This document shows positions 33,001 to 43,892 of a stretch of 64,000 bases of DNA, piece after piece. A model generated the notes under the pieces. It saw only the letters and a program-made list of their open reading frames with translations. It was not told the DNA's origin and made no database searches. This DNA is from Stratiolaelaps scimitus. Its lineage: Eukaryota; Arthropoda; Arachnida; Mesostigmata; Laelapidae. A program made the translations under genes and the position numbers. Location of the stretch: positions 62,001 through 126,000 of the forward strand of contig JABWDB010000034.1 of NCBI GenBank assembly GCA_019614645.1, given 5' to 3'. Each line of letters starts with the position of its first letter. The stretch's first letter is position 1.

Positions 33001-33816
33001 TGTTTTGCATACTGCCAAAGCCCGCTGCGATGCAGTCATGCTTCGCGCATGTCTGAGGCATATATTGAATTAGTATTCAAACTATCGTGGCCCAACTTAC
33101 TGTGTATCCTTTTCCTTTACCTATACTTCATCAGTATTTACTCGTGCGACGTTTGGCTCCGAGACTATGCAAAGCTGTATTCCTGAGTACGAAACACGTC
33201 AGTGTCGTGGCCTCACACTTTTTCGCTAAATGGCCCGGGTATCCACATCTGAAGCAGGCCTTATGGGCCTCCTCAGTCTGTGTGCATTCTTTCGCCTGGT
33301 GGCCCATTCGTTGACATCTGAAGCAGACCTTTGCGTTCAGTCGTCTCGATCTCCTCGCTCCTGCCCAGAACAAGCACCGTTTCGGATCTAAGCTCTCTAA
33401 CCAGATCGCTCTGGTCCAATAGTGGGTCCACTCCCCACAGTGCGATCGTCTTCGTGAGATCCCCCGCTATCCATTTGTGGTCTGTCGTCACTCCCAGTTA
33501 GCTCTCCATGTTCTCCGTTAGCGTCTTCCCTGCTCCGTCAGATCGTTCTCTGACTCTAAGGATGACGTCTCCCTCTTTGATTTGGATGACTTATTTTTCC
33601 CCCCCTCCACGTTCCTGAATTCCTTTGGTTCCCCAAGGTCCTTAACCGCGTCCCCGAAGGTCGGGCCTTCTCCTGGCGGGAGCCTTCCCGCCGCCCGTTG
33701 TTTTTCTCAGGCATTTGCGTACTTTAAGCTTACCTTTGATATCGCTCTTTCGGCAGCACATTTCTAGTAATTACTAGATCATCTGTGACCTTGCCTCTCT
33801 TCTGAGGTAGAAGTGC
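30060..33816. repeat. Deletion derivative of the IR-2 segment, IR gene absent
   Basis: The order matches 10250-18093. 30060-30690 corresponds to 10250-11600, 30695-30845 to 14285-14460, and 30850-33816 to 15105-18093. The junctions at about 30690 and 30846 therefore remove about 2.7 kb containing all of IR-2 and a further 0.65 kb. It also contains A-repeat copy 3 (about 31945-33185). Confidence 0.75.
33131..33491 (-). pseudogene. R1-like LINE Gag with two zinc knuckles, frameshifted
   Basis: On the minus strand, frame 33491-33273 encodes HKWIAGDLTKTIALWGVDPLLD, the RNA-binding-like region that precedes the knuckles in LINE Gag proteins. After a frame change near 33365, frame 33373-33131 encodes two perfect CX2CX4HX4C knuckles, CFRCQRMGHQAKEC and CFRCGYPGHLAKKC. 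This is the best-preserved copy of the gag whose damaged copies lie at 17520-17760 and 55380-55905. Further gag sequence continues upstream to about 33816. Confidence 0.85.
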
Positions 33817-34890
33817 GCACCGGGTTCACAGACAGTTCGCAGTGCTGATTTTTGGACCTCGGAACTTCTGTAATACCAGCTATCTTTTCTATAAATTTGT
33901 TTATTCTGCGAAGTGGCGAACGTACACTTGTGTTTTCGGTGGTGTGATATGTAGATCGGATTATTAACATTATCATTAATGTTCTATGATTATTCAGAGG
34001 CTCGGCAAGCTAGGAGATGAACGAGAATAAAATCTTAGTATTTATTACTAAGAACTAAGTGTGTTATTTAAAAATGTTCATGGTGTACGATTACCAGTGT
34101 TTAATGCGACGCATTTAGAGAAAATTAGTACATCGAAGAATGAGGACGCCTGTGTCTGCTGCAGAATAATACTCAAATGCATAACCGTCAAATAAGCATT
34201 TGCGAAATTGAATGAAATATTGACCTTGAATCAATAATATGACATCTTTTCAATTCCGGGCTGAAATCTCTCTTTGCGGCTAAAACCGGTAATAAGCTGG
34301 CGACGCCACAGGCTGCAGGCCAATGTCCGGGGAGTTTGGCCTGATACATTTCAACCATAGTAACCTGGAAAAAGAACTTTTCCAGGCGAGTGTCACTATA
34401 TTTGAGCTAAGAGGAGCCTCACTTGGCACTCAGGCGTTCTCAGGCTAGGAACTCGTAGGGATTGTTGTACAGCCTGAGTAGTTGCTGTGGAATCGGGCAG
34501 TCTTTCTACCCATGTAGCCATTTCTGTTATGTAAAAGAAGGTCGTTCGTACACACATGGAAGGCTAGTTGGTGACTTGAAGCTAGTGGCTTTGACGATGT
34601 AAGTGTGAATTTTAATCATTGTGCACTGTATGATTTGGCACTTTTTATTGAGCCAACCTAGCATAGTGATGCTTGCTTGAAAACGGACACATACCGCACA
34701 CCATTACTAGAACATAATTGTATTAATGTTGAAACATATTTTTGTTTTCCTGTATCCAGCTTATCTTGTCTTGCATACTGCCACACCCGATATATATATA
34801 TATATATATACATATATATTAAACTAATATCCAAATTGTGAACGCAACAGGCCTAAGCACCACAACACGTCCACCATTAACGCAGTTATA
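33817..34890. repeat. Start of duplicated IR unit with A-repeat, copy 4
   Basis: It begins with ACCGGGTTCACAGACAGTTCGCAGTG, which also occurs at about 38855, then runs parallel to 24578-25494. It includes a TA tract near 34790-34820 and ends at the TA target of the next Tc1 left end. Confidence 0.75.
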
Positions 34891-35505
34891 CGGTGCTGGG
34901 CATTAACCTAAGGCACCCCTATATTTCAACAAATCGTTACAAGGAGCACACATTTGAGGAATTTATTCTGTATCAGATTAGTGTACGTATTTATTCTGTA
35001 TAGATTAATGTACAAATAACATACACAGTAAAAAGAACAGAGCATATAACGTCGCGTGCGGCTTGCTACAATAAAATGTGTCATCTTTCGGGTGTATAAG
35101 ATGATAGGGCACCCTCAGTTATCGAGTATTCTCGCTGAATTAATCCACTTTGTGTTAAGCATTCACAATGTACTGTAGTCATGGGACACGCTTCGAGCCT
35201 TAGTGATGCAGAGAAAGGAGTTTACAGCGAGCAGAAAAGACTCTGGCTGCAATTGCCAGAGAAATTGGCAGCAGTCGTCGCATAGTGCCGTCGACGTATG
35301 GTACTAATAAGTCTAAAGGACGTCCACGAAAGATCAGCTAGAGAACTGTCATGTACATTTGTCGATTGGCCTCGAATTCGACCATAAATTGTGAAGCAAT
35401 CAGGCACGAGTTAAACCTTCGGGTTCATATATTAACAGTATTAAGCGTTATCCGCAAGACCTTGTTTTCGCCAACGGCACATGACTGCCCAACTAAACTT
35501 CTACT
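34891..35505 (+). mobile_element. Tc1-type transposon, left end and transposase remnant (copy of 25495-26145)
   Basis: This has the same left inverted repeat after TA (CGGTGCTGGGCATTAACC) and the same transposase remnant and truncation as the 25.5 kb copy, inserted at the same place in the flanking repeat. It was therefore duplicated with the unit and not inserted again. A short piece around 35440-35470 is deleted relative to the other copy. Confidence 0.75.
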
Positions 35506-36150
35506 CTATAGGCTGGGATTCATTACTATAGGCTGGGAGTCTTCCCGCCTCCCTATGTTTTTCTCAGGCATTTGCCTACTTTAAGCTTACCTTTGATATC
35601 GCTCTTTCGGCAGCACGTTTCTAGTAGTCGCTAGATCATCTGTGACCTTGCCTCTCTTCGTAGGTAGAAGTGCGGCTTTTCCCTTTACCCAATCCCGTCG
35701 TTTTCCCCATGGTCGTTCTCATAACTCTCTGGTATACCCCTACGGTTTCTTCCCTACTGTCCAGTCCTTACTTATCGTGCAATCTACTAGATATAGGTAT
35801 CTTCCCCCTCAGTTTGGTATGTCCCTGCTGTGATTATAACAGACCAAAGATAGACCCCCGCTCCTGTACACTGCGACTCCCCCGTGTTCTATTTGGAGAG
35901 CCTCTTGTGATTGTGAGAACAGTGCCCCTAAGTCCTTGTTCAGTCTACTTCCGCCCCTCTTGTTTTAACTACTGCCCGGACGCCTCTCGGTGTGAGTATC
36001 GATTCCCCCGGGCCCAACAGTCTCTTTATCAAGGACGACGGCCACTCATTCTTCATGAGCTGGAATTAGGCTGCCGTAATGTTTGCCCCTTCAATTTCTA
36101 TCACCGTTTCTGCTAGTATTTTCAATTCGTCTTCCACTTCGGAATTGAAT
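35506..36150 (-). mobile_element. R1-like LINE gag fragment (copy of 26146-26780)
   Basis: A near-identical counterpart of the 26.1 kb fragment in the same position of the unit, with a few additional frame changes. Confidence 0.65.
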
Positions 36151-36296
36151 TAACGCACTCATGTTTTATCGAGTTATCTTGTTATGTAACAAGATCATAC
36201 ATACATGTGAGCGATTATGTGCATGTTCTCATTGTTATATATTTTATACAAACTGTGTGAAAATAAATAAATTAATAGTTAATTTTATTTATTTTA

Positions 36297-36511
36297 AGGT
36301 GCACTGTAAAACAAATGAAAGTTTTACTTTCAGGTGACACAGTACTTCAACGTCATCCACTTGAGACCATTGGGGACAGTGCTTCCAACTTTCGGAGTTT
36401 TCTAATGAACCGCGGGTTTCGGCAGTAGGAACTAGTGTTTCTTTTTTCGCATCCGCCCTGTGTTCTAACTGTTCACCTGTTTCGTTAATTTGCGGAGGTT
36501 AAGAAAACGTT
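36297..36511 (+). promoter_or_regulatory. Conserved 5' flank of IR-5
   Basis: Differs from the IR-4 flank at only a handful of positions. The landmarks and spacing to the ATG are the same. Confidence 0.55.
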
Positions 36512-38605
36512 ATGGCTTGGAAAGACGAACTGTTTACAATTCTTATGATACAATTGTTTTGCTGGTCAGGACAAGGGAATGTGCTCCTTGAAAAAACCGA
36601 CAAACGCAACCTTGACCACGACATAGAGGACCTTATAGATATGTACGCTAAACAAAAGAGTGTCGTAGTTGAAAATGTGTCCTTACTACTTGTCGGGTCG
36701 TGCAATCCTTTCAATTTTCGTCCCCCGAGAACCAAAAATGTCGCGAAGCCTCGCGCAGCTCTTTCAACAATTATATACAGAAGTCGACGTCTACGTAATC
36801 TTGCTGATCTCATTTTTTCATACGAATTCCGCACGAATATCAGCTACATAGTTCGGGAGACGCGACCCGTAATAATCTATCAATGTGCAGATGAACCTAG
36901 TCTGCTAATCCGTACGCCTGATTTGTTCACCTATTTGAGACCTTTCGTACTTTTTATGATTCTCGAGCGTTGGCCAAGGTTGGGTTCCCGGCCATTGTAC
37001 GCAGCGATTTACCGTAACTCTTCTCAAGCACCGACGTATGCTACTTTAAAACAGGATCACTGGAACGTGGATTCATTCTTTGTTAATCGACTCGACGAAA
37101 CGAAGCTCAATTCAAGTTTTCAGATCCCATACGCAAGCAAAGGTACAGCGAGGATTAAGACCATAAAGAAATCCTCAGGTCGATTATCGTATTATCTCAG
37201 GTTTGGTATAACTGCTGATGCAGAGTTGCTGCCTTACAATATATCAAACTATGTCATTCTTAGATATCAAACAGCTCTTTATAGAGTAGACCCGGAATAT
37301 TTTGTGAACTATTTTAGCTCTATTGAAGTGGAAGTCACGTTGGCCACTGAACGAATCCGTCCCACCAACTTTCTTGGCTTGACGTTTCCTCTTAGTTGCC
37401 TGCGCCCGTTAGCGCTCGTTGAACCGTCAGAGCTGGTCCTTGTGGCTCCCTTAACGGCACCGACTCTCGTTGTCTTGGCCCTTACTATGATAGTGGTAGC
37501 CGCGTTTGCTACCAAGGGTTATTCGCGCTATGGTTCTAAAGCTATCATCTTAATCATGGATCTGCTTCTCAGTTTTCTGGGGCCGTACCCTGTCAACCTC
37601 CCCAAAGCATCGAGACACTCAAAGTGGATTATTCTATTTGAGTTCCAACGAAAATTTGTACTGGGTTTAACTCTGGTTATGCTGCAAGTCGTGCTAATAA
37701 ACGTGTACAAAAGTGTCTTCACCTCCATGCTTCTTGAACCTGATACGGACATTCTGGGCCTGCGCCCACAGTTCAACCTCGTTCTTGAGACCGAAATTCC
37801 CTTCCCTTATACAGAGACTGAGGCACATGCTAAATATGCCGCATTTGATCAACTGTTAGCAGCAGATGAAATATGTTGGCATAAGCCGCATGTCATAAAA
37901 TCTGGACTCGGGATTGCATTGAAAAAGGCGCCTACCCGTCACAACCATCCGTTCCGTTATAACTCTCGTGATGAGTCAGAGATCATAAATAGTAAACTCA
38001 TGATGTCGATTCGTGAGCACGGACTGACACCGATGATACCCAGATTCACCCGTTCGTACCCGATCGCTAAATTCTATGAATTAGTTATTAGTAGAGGTGC
38101 AATATCGATTGGTTTTAGATGGATCTGTAGAAAATATGCACGATCGCGCACTGGTTGGGATATCGCTCGTGAAACTCTAATGTCTTGCGGGCATTTTTTG
38201 CAGACAGAACATACCATAAAACTAACCGAGGACGGGGATGCTATGGCCATCGGCATGCGACACATACGAAACACAATTTATCTGACAATCCTACTTTTAG
38301 TGGGGTCATGTTCCGTTCCTTTAATCGAACGCATGTCAATGTACATATTGACCAGAAGAGCGCCATTATTACACCTAGGCAGTAAAGTACAGTTTATTAA
38401 ATCAATAGCGCTGACAGGACACAATGAAAATATAGAACCACAAAGAAAATCGACACACAAAGAAAGTGGTGCCAAACGCCGGGTTGGCTCACGCCTCCGA
38501 AGGGTGCGCCCCGCCGTCAAGCTGTGCGAACGCCAAGATAATGATAGCCCCAAGATCGATGATAAGTTACGAGCAACCGCAGCGCGTACCGCCGCACTGG
38601 AATAA
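36512..38605 (+). CDS. IR-5: divergent ionotropic-receptor-like protein, duplicate of IR-4
   Basis: This is an intact 697-codon frame. Topology and motifs follow IR-4: signal peptide about 1-24, ectodomain with VGSCNP, IVRETRPVIIYQC and LKQDHWNVDSFFVN, TM1 about 316-335, TM2 about 384-404, TM3 about 589-607, then the basic B-type tail from about residue 652. It ends six codons earlier than IR-4 because the codon after ...TAALE is TAA here and TCA there. It keeps a full frame with no indels, consistent with recent duplication or continued function. The ligand cannot be predicted. Confidence 0.83.
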   Translation: MAWKDELFTILMIQLFCWSGQGNVLLEKTDKRNLDHDIEDLIDMYAKQKSVVVENVSLLLVGSCNPFNFRPPRTKNVAKPRAALSTIIYRSRRLRNLADLIFSYEFRTNISYIVRETRPVIIYQCADEPSLLIRTPDLFTYLRPFVLFMILERWPRLGSRPLYAAIYRNSSQAPTYATLKQDHWNVDSFFVNRLDETKLNSSFQIPYASKGTARIKTIKKSSGRLSYYLRFGITADAELLPYNISNYVILRYQTALYRVDPEYFVNYFSSIEVEVTLATERIRPTNFLGLTFPLSCLRPLALVEPSELVLVAPLTAPTLVVLALTMIVVAAFATKGYSRYGSKAIILIMDLLLSFLGPYPVNLPKASRHSKWIILFEFQRKFVLGLTLVMLQVVLINVYKSVFTSMLLEPDTDILGLRPQFNLVLETEIPFPYTETEAHAKYAAFDQLLAADEICWHKPHVIKSGLGIALKKAPTRHNHPFRYNSRDESEIINSKLMMSIREHGLTPMIPRFTRSYPIAKFYELVISRGAISIGFRWICRKYARSRTGWDIARETLMSCGHFLQTEHTIKLTEDGDAMAIGMRHIRNTIYLTILLLVGSCSVPLIERMSMYILTRRAPLLHLGSKVQFIKSIALTGHNENIEPQRKSTHKESGAKRRVGSRLRRVRPAVKLCERQDNDSPKIDDKLRATAARTAALE

Positions 38606-40390
38606 CCAGTAGATTTGCTATAACAAGGTTCGCTGGAGAGCATCGTGGAAGCTGTGGCAACGATTTGCGGATCGCGGTCGCGGAAGCCGGCCACTGCCAA
38701 CCGAAGTGGAAGCTATCCCAGAGTTTATCGCTTGAGTTTATCGCTCCCAGAGTTTATCGTTGGAGAACACGAATCCTTCTTGGTGTTATCGCTACCGTGC
38801 CCTTTGACGCAACACTGGGCCATTCGTTTGATAACTCAAATCGTGAACGTGGACCGCACCGGGTTCACAGACAGTTCGCAGTGCTGACTTTTGGACCGCG
38901 GAACCTCTGTAATACCAGCGATCTTATCCTAGATTGTGTAGATCTGATTATTAATATTATGATTAATGTTCTATGATTATTCAGAGGCTCGATAAGCTAG
39001 AATATGAAGGAGAATGAAATCTTAGTATTATTTACTAAGAACTAAGTGTGTTATTTAAAATCATGGGGTACGATTACCAATGTTTAATGCAACGCAATTA
39101 GAGGAAACTATCCTCTTGGTTCAGAAGGTAATAACTCAAGTCGTTAATGATTTCTTATGATTCAAAGAATATTATTTCAGTTCAAATTGCAAAATATACT
39201 CCTCATAGCAAGTTATTTCGTATGTATGCTTCGGACATTGCTGATTGTATATGCCACCTGCGCTATACGAATATCTAAATATATTGTATCATAAATAAGA
39301 AGCCTCTTGCTAGCAGGCACTTGACTTATGCTCAAATGGGTTTCCGCGCCTCAACCAACTCCACCGGAGGGTACTGTACAGTTTTCGGAAAAATAATGTA
39401 CAGTCGTTAGGGTACTAAGTTTGAGAAGTTATTGGGTGAACTTCTGTCGGCAACGGCCATATAGACGTTGATCGATATCTCATAAAGCCCAAGCACTTTC
39501 AACTTGTGCGTCGCGCCCTCCGCTATGTAGTACGTCGAAGAACGAGGACGCTTGTATCAGCTGCAGAATGTGACTCAAATGCACCCCGTCAAATAAGCAT
39601 CTGTGAAATTGCATGAAATATTGACGTTGAATCAATAATATGACATCTTTTCAATTCTGGGCTGATATGTCTCTGCGACTAAAAATGAGCTCGCTACGAC
39701 ACAGGTTGCAAGCCAATGTCCGGGGAGTTGGGACTGATACATTTCAACCGTAGCATCCTGGAAAGAGAAATTATTCCAGGCGAGTGCCACTACGTTTTAC
39801 GCTAAAGGAGGGCTGCCAATCAAGCGTTCTCAGGCTCGGAGCTCGTAGGAATTGTTGTACAGCCTGAGTAGTTGCTGTGGAATCGGGCAGTCTTTCTACA
39901 AATGTAGCCATTTCTGTTATGTAAAAGGAGGTCGTTCGTACTCACATGGAAGGCTAGTCGGTGTCCTTCAAGATAGTGACTCTGACAATTTAAGTGTGAA
40001 TTTTAATTATTCTGTACTGTGTGGTTTGTCACTGTTTCTATTAAGCCAACCTAGCATAGTGCTGCTCATTTAAAATATTTTTCTAATATAACCTAAACTC
40101 CCTCACTACCAATTTCCATTAACCTATTGTCTGTGGAAGAATAGTGATAAACCGGACACATATCGAACACCATTACTAGAACATAATTGTATTAATGTTG
40201 AAACATATTTTTGTTATCCTGTATTCAGCTTATCTTGTTGTGCAAGCTGCCAAAGCCCGCGGATACGCAGCCATAGTTCGTCCACACCCGATATATATAT
40301 ATATTGAACTAAGATCCATTTTGTGAACGCAATAGGCCTAAGCATCACACCACGTCTACCATTAACGTAGTTATACAGTGCTGGGCATAA
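38606..40390. repeat. 3' flank of IR-5 and A-repeat copy 5
   Basis: 38606-38720 continues the B-segment. About 38850-39080 repeats the start of the duplicated unit (33817 onward). About 39400-40378 is an A-repeat copy with landmarks TACAGTCG.TAGGGTACTAAG, TCGGCAACGGCCATATAGACG and GGAGGTCGTTCGTA. Only about 15 bases of Tc1-like end (CAGTGCTGGGCATAA) follow the TA at about 40378 before unrelated sequence. No IR gene follows in this unit. The segment 39080-39400 is unrecognised. Confidence 0.65.
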
Positions 40391-40419
40391 TCCCGTGTTG
40401 GCACGTCCCGCCATGCTAC

Positions 40420-41700
40420 TTTATCTACGAAGCCCTTCATCATTATAGAGTCTAGTAGCCACGCTCTTGGCTACCGCCTGCCTGTAATATAGAGTGGGGT
40501 CCATTGTAAAATTTCGCCCTTTTCCCCAGCGGAGAGCTTTACCAGGGAGGTGAGGAGTCCAATGAGAAATTGAACATGGAAAGAAAGGCGTAGGAGAACG
40601 TATATTTCCCCTTTTGATCCACTTCGTGTTCTGTACATTTATTATGTTTATGTGCGGCCCCTTCACTGACGATATTGTTTATAACTTCACTCTTGGTTAC
40701 ATTTTTATTACGGGACCTCATACTCTGGGGTGACATAAAAGTGTTCACACGCATTGTTAAAACATAGTGGCTGTAAATATTTTGAGCAAATGAACAATGT
40801 TTTCTACTCTGCAATATGGCCTTTTTGAATACACGAGGAAACCGGAGACTCCATGTGCACGTACTAAACATGTACATACTCAATGTACACGTACTAAACA
40901 TGTACATGCACATACTCAATGTACATGTACTAAACATTTTTACTATTATTTTTAAGAGAATTTAAGTATTGCACAACTGCCGTTCCGTCAATAAACCTCA
41001 CTGAATTACTGGATGTGGTAGTGACAGCGAACCGGCTTAGAAAGAATTATTTATAGATCATTGACTGTTTGAGGTTGATTTGTAGCTACGTCTCCTATAA
41101 TAGTACGTACGCGAATGTTGGGTTTCTACGACCCAGGAGGGTCACCCCGCACATATGCAGTGAAAGGCGGAGTCGTATGCACTTGAATCGCCCGCGGAAG
41201 CCGTCCAGAGCTTGCTATGGTATGTCGTGATCCGCCTCCTCACCAATAACTTCACATCGTTCGCACAGAAAGCAAATCTCATTTGCCGGCGGTAGGAAAA
41301 AAATACAGTCGGCTTCCCAAATACCAAAGGTTGCAAGGTTCAGGACCTCTCATAGCTATTTGCTGTGCGATTGATCGATAAACACCTCGATTAAACGTAA
41401 GTCAGTTGGCGCATATCTTGATGAAGCGGTTGGTCTTAGAAAACACAACCAAGGTCTGCGATATCGCTACACTCCACCTCTTAACTTACTGTGGATTGAT
41501 CTGACAAACGAATCTGCAAAGATTGCACACAGTGAAATGCTTCATCTAGCAAAGCAGGAAACCTCTTATTTCGCATCTGAACGCCCTAACGCTGGTGACC
41601 AGGTAGATAACAGAATCTATTAGTAACAACAACAACTTTCTCAAGCAGGCATGAGGACACAATCGCCTTGGAAAAGCAATACGTGGCACTGCTTTGGTGC
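40420..41700. repeat. Dispersed repeat, copy 2 (pairs with 3390-4520)
   Basis: This has the same landmark order as copy 1. Near 40855-40935 it carries a tandem repeat of about 31 bases (TACTAAACATGTACATACTC as core) in about 2.5 copies, longer than in copy 1. A minus-strand frame is open in both copies near the start, but its differences look unconstrained. Confidence 0.7.
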
Positions 41701-41780
41701 GGCAATCCAAATCTGTCTTTGTCAATGTCTTTTATGAGTTAGTCCCACTTGTTCCTCTTGCTGATGCGGATTAGCCGCCT

Positions 41781-42343
41781 TTAGTCGCTCGCTTTGTGCT
41801 TCCACTCTTGCGACAGCTGCCACTGATATACATCATTTCCTCTACTTTGCCAGACTAGTGTCATTTGTAAAGCCCTGCGCAGTCTCACGCATTCGAGCCG
41901 AGCTTGCGCAATTTCTTCGCTCCACCAGTATACTGGTACATTTGTAAAATGGTGCGCATTCATCTTTGAGGAGGCCTTTATGCCTGCTTTTTGTTATGGT
42001 TCATTGTATACTTTCTTCATCCAATTCCCCTGGTTTTTGATTAACTCCGTTATCGATTTCTTTGCCTAATGCCCTGAGATCCCTTTTTCCTCATTTATCA
42101 TTTGTAAGTACCTTTGGCTGGTGTTTGCCTTGTCCTATTACTTTCGCATTCTATTATGAATGTGATGTACCTATGATCGCTTCTGCTAAGTTGCTCTTCG
42201 ACTACTCTCCACCCCGTTGTTCTTGACCTAGATACGGCGTTAGTTATTGTCAGATGGATGAAAATTTCTAGCATATAGTTGCTTTTCAGGATAGCTATTT
42301 TCCCCGCAGCCAGTCTAGCTGTAGCCAAGGCGGCCGGGAACAT
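41781..42343 (-). pseudogene. R1-like LINE endonuclease end and linker, degenerate
   Basis: On the minus strand, frame 42343-42098 encodes TTGWRVVEEQLSRSDHRYITF, the conserved end of the AP-type endonuclease of R1-like LINEs. Further on, 41963-41781 encodes VYWWSEEIAQARLECVRLRRAL, the usual motif between endonuclease and RT. The two are in order but in broken frames, and no RT follows. Confidence 0.75.
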
Positions 42344-42429
42344 GCGGATGGCTTCTCTGGGAGGTATTAGTCCTTGCTGGAGCCTTTCTTGGCAATGATT
42401 GCCCTTCTCTGCCTATGTGCGAGAATCGA

Positions 42430-42600
42430 CTAATTCGTCTGCTGAACTCGCCTGAAAGCTTGCTCCGGCCATGGTTTCTCAATAATGGTAGCTACCGCTG
42501 CTTCCGTTTTGGCTCCCTGCAGCTCTTCATCAAGTTCCCTTATCTGGTTGCGTATTTCTGCTCGTGCGCTTGTTGCTGCATCGAGGTCCTTGGAGCATCG
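42430..42600 (-). pseudogene. Possible LINE Gag coiled-coil piece
   Basis: On the minus strand, frame 42744-42430 is open. Its distal half, SARAEIRNQIRELDEELQGA, reads as a charged helix of the kind found in LINE Gag proteins, and it lies upstream of the endonuclease piece in the right orientation. Its first half is the antisense of a better-supported + strand RT piece, so I limit it to about 42600. Confidence 0.35.
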
Positions 42601-42880
42601 CGCACTCAAGAGTGCGCGAAATCTTGCCACGCTTGTGCCGAGGGTCAGAGGGCCATCAGAAGTCTCAAGGCTTCTGCTGGCCTCCGTGGCCGAATCGGTA
42701 GCCTTATACGGCGCCCCGACATGGGCTGAGATAGCCCTGACCACAAAGAAGAAGCACAGAGGGCGGTGGCGATCAGAGTGGCAAGAGCATACAGGACTGT
42801 TTTTACAGACGCGGTCCTGGTTCTGGCCAAAATGACCCCTTCGGACCTTCTGGCGGACGAACGGCCATAAAATACCGGCA
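42600..42880 (+). pseudogene. LINE ORF2 C-terminal fragment
   Basis: The + strand reads ARNLATLVPRVRGPSE ... LLASVAESVALYGAPTWAE. After a one-base frame change near 42760 it continues as AIRVARAYRTVFTDAVLVLA, the conserved segment after the RT thumb in R1-like LINEs. It faces away from the minus-strand LINE pieces to its left. A perfect 8-bp inverted repeat (GCGCACTC..GAGTGCGC) sits at the meeting point near 42600-42617. Confidence 0.7.
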
Positions 42881-43030
42881 CGAGGAATAATAAAGTGGCT
42901 TCTTCTGGCTTTGCACCGATTGTAAAGGATCTAGCTTAACTAAAGGCACTGCCCTCCTGCAAGACGCTGAAAACATACTGATAAAGTGCTTCCACGCCTT
43001 TGGGGGGAGGTTCAATAAATTGATCCCCTT

Positions 43031-43090
43031 TCTGGTCCAGTGGATAGCCTCTTCGACTGCCAGACAGGAGGGACATACGTGGACCGACGT
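43031..43090 (+). repeat. tRNA-like SINE relic, second copy
   Basis: This pairs with 5871-5920 (CCAGTGGATAGCC, CAGACAGGAGG) and is more diverged. Both lie about 0.8-1.0 kb before an IR start, so they belong to the same duplicated segment. Confidence 0.35.
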
Positions 43091-43892
43091 GAAGGGTCTT
43101 TAAATTTCTTTATCATCTATTTCCCCGCCATTTTACTTGATAGAATGATCATAGTTATAAAATGTCATGGTATACTGGTAGGACTCCCTCGGATATAGGC
43201 CACGAGTAGTGGTACCCTTTTCCCGACCACTGGTCATTTATCGGAGCACTAACTTGGAGAACTCGAGACCTCGACGTAATTGGTGCACAAATTTCTTTCG
43301 ACTGTTGTATTAAGCATCTTGAATCAATACGCTCGCATTTTATCGAACTGAGGCAGGAACCCGTTGCGATCCATTAAAACCCTTAATTTTCCAGGTGTTC
43401 GCCAACGCTTTGTGGGTGAAGCAATCAACAAGAACACATCATCGATCTTCTGTTCCGGAGCATCATCCTTACCCCACAGACCTGGCCAGATACCCTCGAA
43501 TGTTCTATATAGTCTTCACTGGTGCACCTGAGAGACCTATTCGAGCATAATGGTATTCTTAGGGGAGCAAACTCTAAACTATCGACTTGGCCAATGGCTA
43601 CAAATCCACTTGGCATACCGAACATAAATTCGCTTGAAGACTAGTTATAAGTGATGAACTATCTATCCTATGTGAAGAGGTGCATTGTAAAATAGACGAA
43701 TATTTTACTTTCACCTGATATACTACTTCAGTGCCACCCCCTGGAGACCATTGAGAGCATCGTTTTTAACTTTCGGAGTTCTCTAGTGAGCCGTCAATTT
43801 CGCTAGTGCAGAACAACCCCTGCCTATTTCAAGTCAGGTCCATGTTTTGACTGTCTACCTGTTTTGTAAACTTGCAGAAGCTAACAAACGTT

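Noticed and set aside
42645..42881. Minus-strand 78-codon frame
   Set aside because: The opposite strand carries the conserved LINE ORF2 C-terminal motif, so this is its antisense.
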